Positions 16,400-25,335 of a stretch of 55,188 nt of DNA are shown piece by piece (positions within the stretch are counted from its first letter, which is position 1; each line of letters opens with the position of its first letter). Both the position numbers and the translations under genes were made by a program. The notes beneath the pieces were generated by a model that made no database searches, was not told the DNA's origin, and worked only from the letters and a program-made list of their open reading frames with translations. This stretch comes from Actibacterium atlanticum (GTDB lineage Bacteria > Pseudomonadota > Alphaproteobacteria > Rhodobacterales > Rhodobacteraceae): contig NZ_AQQY01000014.1 in the NCBI RefSeq assembly GCF_000671395.1, positions 1 through 55,188 on the forward strand. The letters are read 5' to 3'.

Positions 16400-16417
16400 C
16401 TGTCATGGGTCTGCGCG
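16400..16417 (+). promoter_or_regulatory. Weak PhoB-box-like half site before the glycerophosphodiesterase
   Basis: CTGTCAT at 16400-16406 is an exact Pho-box half; at the expected 11-base step (16411) only CTG matches. Phosphate-starvation control would fit the gene, but half a site is weak evidence. Confidence 0.25.
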
Positions 16418-16458
16418 ATCCTGTTTGGGTTACGACAACCCCTGACAAAGGAATTCCC

Positions 16459-17673
16459 ATGTCTTTGAAAACCACCAGCCTGCTGGCTGTTGCCGCCATG
16501 ATGGGCGCGACCGCAGTTGCCGCAGATGTCATCGAGCTGGGCCCCCGCCCCTATTACCTGATTGACCGCATGGAAGACGGCGCCCTGAAGGACAAGCTGC
16601 TGTCCTGTTCTGAGGGCCCGTTTGAACGCACCTTGTTTTCCATCGGCCACCGTGGCGCGCCGCTGATGTTCCCCGAACACACGGTTGAATCCAACGTTGC
16701 TGCGGCGCGCATGGGCGCAGGCATTCTGGAATGCGACGTGACCTTTACCAAGGACAAAGAGCTGGTCTGCCGTCACGCCCAAAACGACCTGCACACCACC
16801 ACCGACATTCTGGCCACCGATCTGGCCGACAAGTGCACTCAGGGCTTTGTGCCCGCCGCCGGTGACGACAAAGCCAAGGCCGAGTGCCGCACCTCAGACA
16901 TCACTTTGGCTGAATACCGGACCCTGACCGGCAAGATGGACGCGGCTGACGCCTCGGCCACCACCGTCGAAGGTTACATGGACGGCACCGCCAACTGGCG
17001 CACCGATCTGTACTCGGTTCAGGGCGGCACCGTGATGACCCATGCCGAGTCTATCGCGCTCTTTAAATCGCTGGGCGCTAAGTTCACTCCTGAACTGAAG
17101 TCGCCCGCGGTCGAGATGCCGTTCGAGGGCTTCACCCAGGAAATGTACGCCCAAAAGATGATCGACGAATACAAGGCCGCCGGAATCCCGGCCTCGGACG
17201 TTTGGGCGCAGTCGTTCAACCTGGATGACGTGCTCTATTGGATCAAGGCCGAGCCAGAGTTCGGCAAGCAGGCCGTGTTCCTGGATGGGCGGTATGATGT
17301 TGAAAGTTTTGATGCAAACAATCCTGAAACCTTTAAACCTTCCATGAAAGAACTGGCCGATATGGGCGTAAACTACATCGCCCCGCCGATGTGGATGCTG
17401 GTGACATTGGAAAACGGTGAGATCGTCCCTTCCGAATATGCCAAGAAAGCCAAAGAGGCTGGTCTGAAGCTGATCACCTGGACACTAGAGCGTTCTGGCC
17501 CGCTGACCACCGGTGGCGGCTGGTACTTCCAGTCTATCAAGGACGCCACCACTTCGGACGCGGTTTATTTCGAGCTGCTGGACGTTCTGGCGCAGGATGT
17601 CCAGATCGAAGGGATCTTCAGCGACTGGCCCGCGACTGTGACCTATTATGCCAGTTGCATGGGCCTGAAGTAA
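16459..17673 (+). CDS. Secreted glycerophosphodiester phosphodiesterase
   Basis: The enzyme should hydrolyse glycerophosphodiesters to glycerol 3-phosphate and an alcohol outside the cytoplasm. The 404-residue protein starts with a signal peptide ([22 protein letters not shown]). The GDPD core follows, with the catalytic GHRGAP motif, the metal-binding PEHTVES segment and [20 protein letters not shown]-terminal part contains the conserved [11 protein letters not shown]. The start at 16459 is preceded by AAAGGAA. It lies within the phn region and ends in a strong terminator, so it likely adds a second organic-phosphorus source. The long length resembles periplasmic GlpQ-like enzymes. Confidence 0.9.
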   Translation: MSLKTTSLLAVAAMMGATAVAADVIELGPRPYYLIDRMEDGALKDKLLSCSEGPFERTLFSIGHRGAPLMFPEHTVESNVAAARMGAGILECDVTFTKDKELVCRHAQNDLHTTTDILATDLADKCTQGFVPAAGDDKAKAECRTSDITLAEYRTLTGKMDAADASATTVEGYMDGTANWRTDLYSVQGGTVMTHAESIALFKSLGAKFTPELKSPAVEMPFEGFTQEMYAQKMIDEYKAAGIPASDVWAQSFNLDDVLYWIKAEPEFGKQAVFLDGRYDVESFDANNPETFKPSMKELADMGVNYIAPPMWMLVTLENGEIVPSEYAKKAKEAGLKLITWTLERSGPLTTGGGWYFQSIKDATTSDAVYFELLDVLAQDVQIEGIFSDWPATVTYYASCMGLK

Positions 17674-17698
17674 CAAACTCTGCTCATTAATCAGGCAG

Positions 17699-17722
17699 GG
17701 GCGGCTTTCGGGCCGCCCTTTT
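17699..17722 (+). terminator. Rho-independent terminator of the glycerophosphodiesterase gene
   Basis: GGGCGGC (17699-17705) and GCCGCCC (17712-17718) form a stem with a 6-base loop and are followed by TTTT. It lies 26 bases after the stop codon. Confidence 0.85.
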
Positions 17723-17799
17723 CCGCCCGCCACATTGCCGCGGCGCAGCAAAACTGTCTTACTAAGGTTGTCTGATCGTCATATGGCGATGGCATAAGA

Positions 17800-17893
17800 A
17801 CTGAGGTTTCTCAGTCCCGATTATCCGGGTGGAACCAACCAAAATGACTTTCCCTTTGTTCCGGAGGCGGCCTTATGGCCGCCTTCAATTTTT
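17800..17893 (+). ncRNA. Candidate small RNA with three consecutive hairpins
   Basis: Three hairpins follow each other on the plus strand: ACTGAG-GTTT-CTCAGT (17800-17815), CCCG/CGGG (17816-17829) and AGGCGGCC-TTAT-GGCCGCCT (17865-17884). The last is followed by TCAATTTTT, a rho-independent terminator. The gene upstream already has its own terminator at 17699-17722, so this second structured unit needs another transcript. No clear promoter or protein frame is seen. Confidence 0.25.
17865..17893 (+). terminator. Second plus-strand terminator hairpin
   Basis: A perfect 8-base stem (AGGCGGCC/GGCCGCCT) with a TTAT loop is followed by TCAATTTTT. It lies ten bases from the 3' end of the minus-strand acetyltransferase gene and may also stop that convergent transcript, although no T tract is on that side. 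Confidence 0.65.
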
Positions 17894-17902
17894 GGAACTG
17901 GG

Positions 17903-18520
17903 TCAGCCACCGTATTTTTCTAAAAAGGCTTCGATTGGCAGGCTGCGGAAGTCTGTCAACGCTGCACGCAGCGCGTCATGCGGCCAATCCCACCACGCCA
18001 GCGCCATGATCCGTTCTGCAACTGGGGCTGAGAACCGCTCACGCAACGGAGTCGCTGGCACGCCAGCTACGATCATGTAGGGGGCCACATCTTTGGTCAC
18101 CACGGCCCCGGCGGCGACCACAGCACCGTGGCCGATGCTCACCTCAGGCCGGATCACCGCGCCATGGCCGATCCAGGTGTCATGGCCGATCACTGCGCGG
18201 CGCGATTTGCGATGGGCAAAGAAATCCGGGTCGTGTTCGGCATCATCCCAGTAATCGGCCGAACGATACAGGAAATGGTGCAATGACGCCCGGTGCATCG
18301 GGTGATCGGTCGGGCCGATCCGGGTGAAGCTGGCGATATTGGCGAATTTGCCAATGGTGGTGTTGGCCACATCAGCGTAGCGGTCACAGTATGAATAGTC
18401 GCCAAATTCCGAATACGCGACGCGACTGCCCTGCCCTACCTCGGTATAGGCCCCAAACTGGCTTTCGGTGATTTCGCACTCAGGATGGATGAAGGGCGTA
18501 TCGGCATTCAACTTGGGCAT
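17903..18520 (-). CDS. Hexapeptide-repeat acetyltransferase of the phosphonate locus (TIGR03308 type)
   Basis: The 205-residue protein folds as a left-handed beta helix. Hexapeptide repeats run through about residues 15-55 and 115-150, including IGHDTWIGHGAVIRPEVSIGHGAVVAAGAVVTKDV, and then VAGVPATPLRERF. It belongs to the xenobiotic/chloramphenicol acetyltransferase group often placed at the end of phosphonate transporter operons; acetyl transfer to an aminoalkylphosphonate is plausible but not shown. I start at MPKLNAD (18520), which has GAAGGAGG upstream. It is the last gene of phnCDE1E2, 17 bases after phnE2. Confidence 0.82.
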   Translation of the reverse strand: MPKLNADTPFIHPECEITESQFGAYTEVGQGSRVAYSEFGDYSYCDRYADVANTTIGKFANIASFTRIGPTDHPMHRASLHHFLYRSADYWDDAEHDPDFFAHRKSRRAVIGHDTWIGHGAVIRPEVSIGHGAVVAAGAVVTKDVAPYMIVAGVPATPLRERFSAPVAERIMALAWWDWPHDALRAALTDFRSLPIEAFLEKYGG

Positions 18521-18537
18521 TCGAGCCTCCTTCAATC

Positions 18538-19857
18538 TCAGTGACCGCTTTCATCACCAGCGATCAATCGGCGGCGTATCAGGCCGGAAAGCCAGTCCAT
18601 CAGCATCACCATGCCGATGATGAGCACGATGTAATAGGACACCTCCTCCCAGTCTTTCTGGGTGATCATCGCCTGCGTCAGCAACAGGCCGATCCCACCG
18701 CCGGTGATGGCGCCGATGATGGTTGCCGAACGGGTGTTGGATTCCAGATAGTACAGAACCTGCGACAACAGCACCGGTGTGATCTGCGGAATCACGCCAA
18801 AGCGATACCGCTGCACCGGTTTGGCACCGGTGGACTGAATGCCTTCGATCTGTTTTTCATCCACGTTTTCCAACGCTTCCGAGAACATTTTACCAAAGCT
18901 GCCAGTGTCGGTGATCAGGATCGCCAGCGCGCCAGTCATCGGGCCGGGGCCAAAAGCGCGCGACAGGACAATGGTCCAGATCAGCCCGTCCACCCCGCGC
19001 ACAAAGTCAAACACCCGGCGAAAGCCAAAGCGCACGGCGCTGAAAGGGGCAAAGTTCTTGGCGGCCATAAAGGCCAGCGGCAGCGCCACGATGGCCGCGC
19101 CCATGGTGCCCAGAAACGCCATCAAGACGGTTTCGAACATCGCCCAGGCGACCTCTCCATGGCGCCACATCGGGTTGTGCCAAAAGTCGTGGGCGGCCCC
19201 CGCAACGTTGCTGCGCGCGGGGTCTATCCGGTCACCAAACAAGATCTGGCCCGCCCCCGCGCCATGATAGGGGCTGTTAAGCGTAAAGAAGAACAACTCC
19301 CACCCCGAAGAATACCGAAACACCTCGGCCCGGTTGCGGGTGATGGTCAGGCGCGCGCCGGGGGTCGTGACCGTCAAACGGTTCTTGGAGGCGTTGATCC
19401 AGTCGGGCAGCGCGCCTTCGGGGAAGGTGGCATTCACCCCCTTGGCCCGCGACGGGGTCGAGGTGATCAGACCGTAGCCGGGAATATCCAGCGTGATCGA
19501 CTGCGCGTCATAGGTGGCAATCTTGCCATCGCCCAGATCAATCACCGTCTCTTCGCCGCTTTGCGACACCCATTCGGGCATCTCGCCCTCGGGGTATGCG
19601 CCTTTGCGTTCGCCCTCAATCGCAAAGCTAACCTCGCCCGAGCGGTTATCGCGGGTGACGTGGGTTTTATAGCTATAGCTATCGGCGACCAGAATGCGGG
19701 CGTTGTCCATGCGGGCACGCTCGGCCAGACCGATCAGATCAAAGGCGAAGAAGATATAGATGAAATAGGCCAGCACAACGGCAGGCAGGCCAAAGTTTAG
19801 CAGCCGTTTACGGGCAAAGAGCTGATCGCTTTGGAGTTTGATCGCGGCGGTTGTCAT
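18538..19857 (-). CDS. phnE2: Phosphonate ABC transporter permease, long form
   Basis: This is the second inner-membrane permease of the phosphonate importer. At 439 residues it is far longer than a typical PhnE (about 260-290). An N-terminal membrane helix (about 18-40) is followed by a roughly 170-residue non-membrane region rich in charged and beta-type residues before the permease core. The core has the EAA-type loop (EALENVDEKQIEGIQSTGAKPVQ) and several membrane segments. The start overlaps the phnE1 stop (ATGA). The extra periplasmic region resembles the long PhnE seen in Rhodobacterales and may contact PhnD; that is inference. Confidence 0.9.
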   Translation of the reverse strand: MTTAAIKLQSDQLFARKRLLNFGLPAVVLAYFIYIFFAFDLIGLAERARMDNARILVADSYSYKTHVTRDNRSGEVSFAIEGERKGAYPEGEMPEWVSQSGEETVIDLGDGKIATYDAQSITLDIPGYGLITSTPSRAKGVNATFPEGALPDWINASKNRLTVTTPGARLTITRNRAEVFRYSSGWELFFFTLNSPYHGAGAGQILFGDRIDPARSNVAGAAHDFWHNPMWRHGEVAWAMFETVLMAFLGTMGAAIVALPLAFMAAKNFAPFSAVRFGFRRVFDFVRGVDGLIWTIVLSRAFGPGPMTGALAILITDTGSFGKMFSEALENVDEKQIEGIQSTGAKPVQRYRFGVIPQITPVLLSQVLYYLESNTRSATIIGAITGGGIGLLLTQAMITQKDWEEVSYYIVLIIGMVMLMDWLSGLIRRRLIAGDESGH

Positions 19858-20726
19858 GCTTTGCCCCCATGGGTAAGGCGATTGCGATAGTGGCTGGACA
19901 GTTGGTCAAAAAACACGATTGCGCCAAACAGCAGAATGAAAATCGCGGCGGCCTCGTCAAACTTGCCAAGGCCCCAGGACATGGCATTTTTCAGCTCGTA
20001 GCCAATGCCGCCTGCACCCACGAAGCCCAGAATGGCCGAGGCGCGGATGTTGATCTCAAATCGTAGCAGCCCGTAAGACAGATAGTTCGGCAGTACCTGC
20101 GGGATCACGCCCAGCATCATGCGTTGCGACCATGTCGCGCCCACCGATTGCAAGCCTTCGACAGGCTTCAGGGAGGCGTTCTCGTTCACCTCGGAAAACA
20201 GTTTGCCAAGCGCGCCAGCGGTGTGAAACGCAATCGCGATCATCGCGGGCACCGGGCCACCGCCCAGAATAAAGATCAGCACCAGCGCGATCACGATCTC
20301 GGGCATCGCGCGCATCACATCCATGATGCGGCGGAAAACAGGGATCAAGCGCGGGAAGCGGGCCATGCCGCGGGTCGACAAGAGCGACAGAACAATCCCG
20401 CCAAGCGCGCCAACCATGGTGGACACCGCCGCGATGTTGATCGTTTCAATCAAGGACGGAAAATAGGTCAGCAGATGGCTGGGCATATCGGCGCGGCTTT
20501 CCCACGCCTCGGACACGACTTGCGCGGGGAAATCAAAGATGCGGTGCAGGCCATCCCAGAACCCACCGGCATTGCGGCTGTCGGCCAGCAGGAAACCCGA
20601 CACCATCAGCAAGGCGAAAATGCTGATCGTGATGCCACCATACAGGCGTTTGCGGCGGGTCATGTCCATGTAATGCGCGCGGATATCAGGGGTCTGCGCC
20701 CCTTGCGCGGCCGTCAGATCAGCCAT
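19854..20726 (-). CDS. phnE1: Phosphonate ABC transporter permease
   Basis: The 290-residue integral membrane protein is one half of the permease pair. After a cytoplasmic N terminus (DMTRRKRLYGG) a first membrane helix begins. Further helices surround the EAA-type loop FSEVNENASLKPVEGLQSVGA, which binds the ATPase PhnC. I start at MADLTAAQGAQTPDIRAHYM (20726), because the longer reading enters the gap to phnD and has no better ribosome site. It overlaps phnE2 by four bases and follows phnD. Confidence 0.93.
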   Translation of the reverse strand: MADLTAAQGAQTPDIRAHYMDMTRRKRLYGGITISIFALLMVSGFLLADSRNAGGFWDGLHRIFDFPAQVVSEAWESRADMPSHLLTYFPSLIETINIAAVSTMVGALGGIVLSLLSTRGMARFPRLIPVFRRIMDVMRAMPEIVIALVLIFILGGGPVPAMIAIAFHTAGALGKLFSEVNENASLKPVEGLQSVGATWSQRMMLGVIPQVLPNYLSYGLLRFEINIRASAILGFVGAGGIGYELKNAMSWGLGKFDEAAAIFILLFGAIVFFDQLSSHYRNRLTHGGKA

Positions 20727-20789
20727 TTGGGATGTCCTTGAAAAAAGTGGCGGGCCCCGAAATGGGACCCGCCGGATCAAAGCGAACGC

Positions 20790-21692
20790 TTAGTTCGATT
20801 TGGCTTTACGTGCCTCGATGATCGAGATGTAGGCGTCGTGGGTGATCGGATCAAAACCCAGCGATTCACCGGCGGCGATGTTGTAGGCGCAGTCTTTGTC
20901 GGCCTCATACATGCCGTCGATCATGGCGGTCATTTTCTCTTTGACGTCTGCGGGCAGGGCTTTGCGCAGAACAATCGGGCCTTCGGGGATCGGAGCCGAG
21001 CGCCAGATTTCAACCAGGTCGTTCATGTCAACCAGGCCAGCGTCCACAGCCTTGCGCAGCGCGCCCGAGTTGAAGCCGTCTTCCCATTCGCCCTGACCGT
21101 CGGCCCAGGTGACGCCGCCGTCAACGTCGCCGTTGTTTACAGCAACGATGGTCTGCTCGTGACCGCCGGTGAATTTAACTTCGCCGAAGTAGTCACCCGA
21201 CTCCATGGTGGCGCCGGTCTGCTGGGGGATTTCGATCGAGGGGATCAGGTAGCCCGAAGTCGAGTTCGGGTCGCCAAAGCCAAAAACTTTGCCCTTCATG
21301 TCGTCCAGCGAAGCGATGCCAGCGTCTTTGCGGGCAAAGCCAATCGAGTGGTAACCGTAGGAGCCATCCAGGTTGATCTTAACCAGAACCGGCTCAACAG
21401 CTTCCGGATCTTCCAGGAAGGTTTTGGCATAGCCCGAAGCGCCCAGCCAAGCATAGTCGATGGTGCCGCCCAGCAGGCCTTGGATCACGCCGTTGTAGTC
21501 AGCGGGAGCGAAGATTTTTACCGGAACGCCCAGGGCTTCTTCGGTGTGGTTCTTCAGGCACTCATGCGAGGTCAGACGGTCTTGGGCGTTTTCGCCGCCC
21601 AGGATGCCAATGCGGAATTCGGTAATGCCTTCAGCGTTGGCAGCGCCAGCCAGGGCGGTGGTTGCAGCCAGGGCAGCAATCAGTTTTTTCAT
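20790..21692 (-). CDS. phnD: Phosphonate ABC transporter substrate-binding protein
   Basis: PhnD captures phosphonates in the periplasm and delivers them to PhnE1/E2. From MKKLIAALAATTALAGAANA it has 300 residues with an obvious signal peptide (cut after about residue 20). Family patterns include FRIGILGGENAQDRL, the PADYNGVIQGLLGGTIDYAWLGASGYAK pocket segment, and DPNSTSGYLIP. The start is preceded by GGAGAGA. An upstream reading to 21848 is rejected because it runs into phnC. It lies 64 bases downstream of phnC. Confidence 0.95.
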   Translation of the reverse strand: MKKLIAALAATTALAGAANAEGITEFRIGILGGENAQDRLTSHECLKNHTEEALGVPVKIFAPADYNGVIQGLLGGTIDYAWLGASGYAKTFLEDPEAVEPVLVKINLDGSYGYHSIGFARKDAGIASLDDMKGKVFGFGDPNSTSGYLIPSIEIPQQTGATMESGDYFGEVKFTGGHEQTIVAVNNGDVDGGVTWADGQGEWEDGFNSGALRKAVDAGLVDMNDLVEIWRSAPIPEGPIVLRKALPADVKEKMTAMIDGMYEADKDCAYNIAAGESLGFDPITHDAYISIIEARKAKSN

Positions 21693-21756
21693 CGGTTTCT
21701 CTCCAGGTTGATTGTGCCCCGGAGATCTGCCCCCGAGGCTGATGAAAACTCGGGTG

Positions 21757-22554
21757 TTAAGCAGGGACCGCGTCGAGGGTTTCGATCGCGGTGGATGTTG
21801 CGGCCTCGGAGAACGAGGCATCGGCGCCATAGATGTCGCGGGCGACACCGGTGGTCAGTTGTTCGGGCGTGCCGTCAAAGACGATCCGGCCGTCCCGCAT
21901 ACCGATCACGCGGTCGCAATAGCGCCGCGCGGTGTCCAGCGTGTGCAGGTTGGCGATGACCATGCGACCGTCTTCTTCGTGAATGCGGCGCAGGGCATCC
22001 ATCACCACTTGGGCGTTCATCGGGTCAAGGCTGGCGATAGGTTCGTCGGCCAGAATGATCTTGGGGTCTTGCATCAGGGCGCGCGCAATGGCGACGCGCT
22101 GCTGCTGCCCGCCCGACAGGGCCTCGGCCCGTTTGGGGGCCTGCTCGGCGATGCCCAGACGGTCCAGAATGTCGATGGCTTTATGGATGTCATCCTGCGG
22201 GAACAGGTTGAACATGGTGGCAAGGGTCGAGCGGCGGTTCAGCGTGCCATGCAGCACATTGCTGACCACATCCATGCGCGGCACCAGATTGAACTGCTGA
22301 AAGATCATCGCGCATTCGGCTTGCCAAGCGCGTTTGTCGCCGCCTTGCAGGGCCAGAATGTTGCGGCCTTCAAAGTTGATTTCGCCCGAAGTTGCATCGG
22401 TCAGGCGGTTCATCATCCGCAAGAACGTCGACTTCCCCGCACCCGAACGGCCAATAATCCCGATCATCGCCGGTCTATCGACGGTGAAACATGCGTTCTC
22501 GACGGCAGTGTTGCGCCCGAATGATTTCGTGACGCCTTCAACGGAAAGCAGCAT
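21757..22554 (-). CDS. phnC: Phosphonate ABC transporter ATP-binding protein
   Basis: PhnC is the ATPase of the phosphonate importer and the first gene of the phnCDE1E2 operon. The 265-residue protein carries Walker [10 protein letters not shown] (35-43), a Q-loop segment [14 protein letters not shown], the signature [10 protein letters not shown] and Walker [14 protein letters not shown]. The order and strand fit the transporter genes that follow. The upstream gap to the divergent flavin reductase (22555-22706) contains a Pho-box half site, so phosphate control is possible. Confidence 0.95.
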   Translation of the reverse strand: MLLSVEGVTKSFGRNTAVENACFTVDRPAMIGIIGRSGAGKSTFLRMMNRLTDATSGEINFEGRNILALQGGDKRAWQAECAMIFQQFNLVPRMDVVSNVLHGTLNRRSTLATMFNLFPQDDIHKAIDILDRLGIAEQAPKRAEALSGGQQQRVAIARALMQDPKIILADEPIASLDPMNAQVVMDALRRIHEEDGRMVIANLHTLDTARRYCDRVIGMRDGRIVFDGTPEQLTTGVARDIYGADASFSEAATSTAIETLDAVPA

Positions 22555-22627
22555 AGGACCCCCAAATCTGTCTGGGGCTGGCTACAGGGCGTCCGCAAAG
22601 GCAATGTTTAACTTTTCTGAACTTTTC

Positions 22628-22634
22628 ATGACAG
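22628..22634 (-). promoter_or_regulatory. Pho-box half site upstream of phnC
   Basis: Read on the minus strand this is CTGTCAT, an exact Pho-box half, 74 bases before the phnC start. The next element at the 11-base step matches only three positions, so the call is weak. Confidence 0.25.
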
Positions 22635-22706
22635 GCACCAACGCGGTGGTCCCTTGCCCTTGCCGAATTAGATGCTATCAGACTGCAAACACTCAGGATG
22701 TGCCGT

Positions 22707-23207
22707 ATGACCGATCATACCTTCCCCCCCGGCCCGCAGAACGAGCGCGCCTATCGCGATGCTTTGGGGCAGTTCGCTACCGGGGTGACGGTGATCACCG
22801 CCGCCGGACCCGATGGCCCGGTTGGCTTTACCGCAAACTCGTTTTCTTCGGTGTCGCTGGACCCGGCGTTGGTTTTGTGGTGCCCGGCCAAGAACGCCCA
22901 TCGCTTCGATATCTTTGCCAACGCGCCGCATTTTGCCATTCATGTCCTGCGTGAAGATCAGGCCGATCTGTCCCAGCATTTTGCCATGAATGGGGATGAT
23001 TTCGGGCCGGTGGACTGGCAGGCGGATGAACACGGGGTGCCTTTGTTCGATACCTGTGCGGCGCGCTTTAACTGCCGCTTGGCTGACAGCCATGATGCGG
23101 GCGACCATGTTATCGTGGTTGGGCAAGTCGAAGACGTCTATCTGACCGGCGCCGCGCCGCTGGTCTTTGCCCGGGGTGGCTATGGTCATTTCACGCCGCA
23201 AAACTAA
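22707..23207 (+). CDS. Flavin reductase family protein
   Basis: The 166-residue protein belongs to the flavin reductase-like, FMN-binding split-barrel family that supplies reduced flavin to two-component monooxygenases. The stretches FATGVTVITA, VGFTANSFSSVSLDPALVLWC and FAIHVLREDQ are typical. I choose ATG 22707 (MTDHTF), which has AGGA at eight bases; an ATG three codons upstream has no good site. No partner monooxygenase is adjacent. It is divergent from phnC and convergent with soxF, with a shared hairpin at its 3' end. Confidence 0.87.
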   Translation: MTDHTFPPGPQNERAYRDALGQFATGVTVITAAGPDGPVGFTANSFSSVSLDPALVLWCPAKNAHRFDIFANAPHFAIHVLREDQADLSQHFAMNGDDFGPVDWQADEHGVPLFDTCAARFNCRLADSHDAGDHVIVVGQVEDVYLTGAAPLVFARGGYGHFTPQN

Positions 23208-23238
23208 AAAGCCGCCCCTTTTTTTAAGGGACGGCTTT
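23208..23238. terminator. Bidirectional terminator between flavin reductase and soxF
   Basis: AAAGCCG-c-CCCTT and AAGGG-a-CGGCTTT form a 12-pair stem with one mismatch around a TTTTT loop. A/T-rich ends on both sides suit both convergent transcripts. Confidence 0.85.
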
Positions 23239-23258
23239 GTCACTGGTTACGGGGTAAA

Positions 23259-24530
23259 TCAGCCAAACATGTCGGACGTGATACCTGCGTACCAGCCCAC
23301 GCTTTCCTCATAGGTTTGCGCGCGCAGTTCCGCACTTTCGCCGGTTGCGCTGATGAACCCGTCAACCTTGGCGATCTTTTCGTCGGTGGCCTGATAGGAT
23401 GCGCCCACCTTGATGCCATCTTCGGTTTCAATCAGCGACCAGCAGGTGTTTGAGAACTTAGCCGGGAACACTTTGGATCCGGTCAGCGCCCCACGTACCG
23501 CCATTGCAGCAACCTTAGCCTGAGAGTTGGCCGAGAAACCCGACTTGGGCATATCGCCCTGATTGGTGGCATCGCCCAAAACGTGGATATTCGGGTCAAC
23601 CCGCGATTCCATCGTGTGGCCCGATACCGGCGCCCAGTTGCCCTCGGTAATGCCGGCCAGTTCACAGATACGGCCCGCTTTCATCGCTGGAATGACGTTA
23701 CAGGCGTCGACCTTGGTGACTTCGCCGTCGATGGTGACTTCCATCGAATCCGCGTTAACCGACACATCGCCCCCGCCGAAGTCCGGCCCGATCCAGTCGA
23801 TCATACCATCATAATGGTTGGCCCAGCCTTCCTGGAACAGCGCCATCTTGGAAAACTTCGGTTTGGGGTCAGCCACGATGATCTTGGCCGTCGGGTTATT
23901 TTCCTTCAGATAGTGCGCCACCATCGAGACCCGCTCGTAGGGTCCCGGGGGGCAGCGATAGGGGTTGGGCGGGGCGACCATGGCAAAGGTCCCGCCCTGC
24001 GGCATGCTTTCGATCTGCGCCTTCAGAAGCTGGCTTTGGCTGCCGGCCTTATAGGCATGCGGCATGGCGTTCTGGCTGGTTACGTCCCAACCGGCCACGG
24101 CCCCATCGACAAAGTCGATACCCGGGCTCAGGATCAGCTTGTCATAGTTCAGTACCGATCCACCGGCCAAGGTCACTGTTTTGGCGTCACGATCCACGCC
24201 CACAGCCCAGTCATGCACAACGTTGATGCCGTACTCTGCCGCCAGCTTGCCATAGGTGTGACCGATGGATTCAATGCTGCGGAACCCGCCGATATAGAGG
24301 TTAGAGAAGAAGCAGGTGTAGTAGGTGCGGGTGGGTTCCACCAGCGTTACATCAACCTCGCCCTTGCTATCCTTGGCGATATAACGCGCGGCTGTGGCGC
24401 CGCCCGCGCCGCCGCCCACAATCACCACTTTGGGTTTGCCGTGGCCCGCGCCCCAAGTGCGCGACGCGCCCAGCGATGCGGCCGAGGCCACAGCGGCTGT
24501 GCGCAGGAAATGGCGTCTGTTCAAAGTCAT
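23259..24530 (-). CDS. soxF: Sulfide dehydrogenase (flavocytochrome c) flavoprotein subunit SoxF
   Basis: SoxF is the FAD-binding subunit that oxidises sulfide and passes electrons to the cytochrome SoxE. From MTLNRRHFLRT the protein has 423 residues with a Tat-type signal (RR at 5-6). Its dinucleotide loop is VGGGAGGATAA (38-48). C73 in YYTCFFSN matches the position that binds FAD covalently in flavocytochrome c sulfide dehydrogenases. Cysteines in PYRCPPGPYER and NTCWSLI match the redox disulfide pair. A longer in-frame reading to 24704 enters soxE and is rejected. It follows soxE by 26 bases and ends at a bidirectional terminator. Confidence 0.94.
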   Translation of the reverse strand: MTLNRRHFLRTAAVASAASLGASRTWGAGHGKPKVVIVGGGAGGATAARYIAKDSKGEVDVTLVEPTRTYYTCFFSNLYIGGFRSIESIGHTYGKLAAEYGINVVHDWAVGVDRDAKTVTLAGGSVLNYDKLILSPGIDFVDGAVAGWDVTSQNAMPHAYKAGSQSQLLKAQIESMPQGGTFAMVAPPNPYRCPPGPYERVSMVAHYLKENNPTAKIIVADPKPKFSKMALFQEGWANHYDGMIDWIGPDFGGGDVSVNADSMEVTIDGEVTKVDACNVIPAMKAGRICELAGITEGNWAPVSGHTMESRVDPNIHVLGDATNQGDMPKSGFSANSQAKVAAMAVRGALTGSKVFPAKFSNTCWSLIETEDGIKVGASYQATDEKIAKVDGFISATGESAELRAQTYEESVGWYAGITSDMFG

Positions 24531-24556
24531 GTTAATCTCCTCCCTGATTGTCTTCG

Positions 24557-25264
24557 TTATTCGTAGGTAAGCGAGCCAAAATAGGCCGCCAGCGCCGCGA
24601 TTTCCTCGTTGCTGAGGCGCGACGCCATCATCTGCATGACCGGATGCGGCCGCAGTTTGTTCTTGTAGTGATGCATGGCCAGCACGAAGTCTTCTTCGGG
24701 CCATTCGATAATCGCCGGGATGCCGTCATAGTCGCCGGTGGTCTGGTGACAGGTGGTGCATTCTGAAGACAGGTACTCGCCATATTCAGGATCACCGACC
24801 AGTGCCAGAATATCTGCGGGTACCTCCCACGGGTCGGCCAGTGCTGTCGGCTCAGCCTCGGGGATGTCTGCCGGATTGTCCGAAAAGCTGCGCATATAGG
24901 CCAACAGATCGGCACGATCCTGCGCGTCTTTGATCCCGCCAAAGTTCATATTGGTGCCGGTGACCAGCGATTTGGGGTTATGGATGTAGACCTCGAGGGT
25001 CTCTAACGTCCAGGTCAGACCGTCACTGCCTGCCCGGTCCATGGACGCCGAGTAGGCAAACCCGTCGACCGAGGCAGCCCGGCGCCCGTAAATCCCGTTC
25101 AGGTTGGGACCAACGTTGTTGTGCGCGCCCGGCCCAACCTCGTGACACGCGGCACATTCTTTCCAAACCTCAGCCCCATGTTCCGGGTCACCAATGTCAG
25201 ATGCTTGGGCAGCGCCTCCCAACAGAACAGTCGCTGCGCAAGAATAAATCGTATATCTGTTCAT
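24557..25264 (-). CDS. soxE: Diheme cytochrome c SoxE
   Basis: SoxE is the periplasmic cytochrome c partner of SoxF. The 235-residue protein from MNRYTIYSC has a signal peptide ending near AQA (residue 21). Two heme sites are visible: CAACH at 37-41 and CTTCH at 169-173. The first domain resembles class I cytochromes c (GPNLNGIYGRRA, MNFGGIKDAQDRADLLAYM). The ATG has a poor ribosome site. The upstream 71-base gap is AT-rich with GAATATTTTTAG near 25310, similar to elements in the other sox promoters, so it may have its own promoter. Confidence 0.92.
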   Translation of the reverse strand: MNRYTIYSCAATVLLGGAAQASDIGDPEHGAEVWKECAACHEVGPGAHNNVGPNLNGIYGRRAASVDGFAYSASMDRAGSDGLTWTLETLEVYIHNPKSLVTGTNMNFGGIKDAQDRADLLAYMRSFSDNPADIPEAEPTALADPWEVPADILALVGDPEYGEYLSSECTTCHQTTGDYDGIPAIIEWPEEDFVLAMHHYKNKLRPHPVMQMMASRLSNEEIAALAAYFGSLTYE

Positions 25265-25335
25265 AATTGAATTTATGCACATTAAGCGTGCGTCGATCAA
25301 CAATATATGAATATTTTTAGTGCTAAATCTGAACG

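Noticed and set aside
18541-19800. A 419-codon plus-strand frame opposite phnE2
   Set aside because: Shadow of the permease gene; the translation is dominated by His, Gln, Arg and Gly and has no start context.
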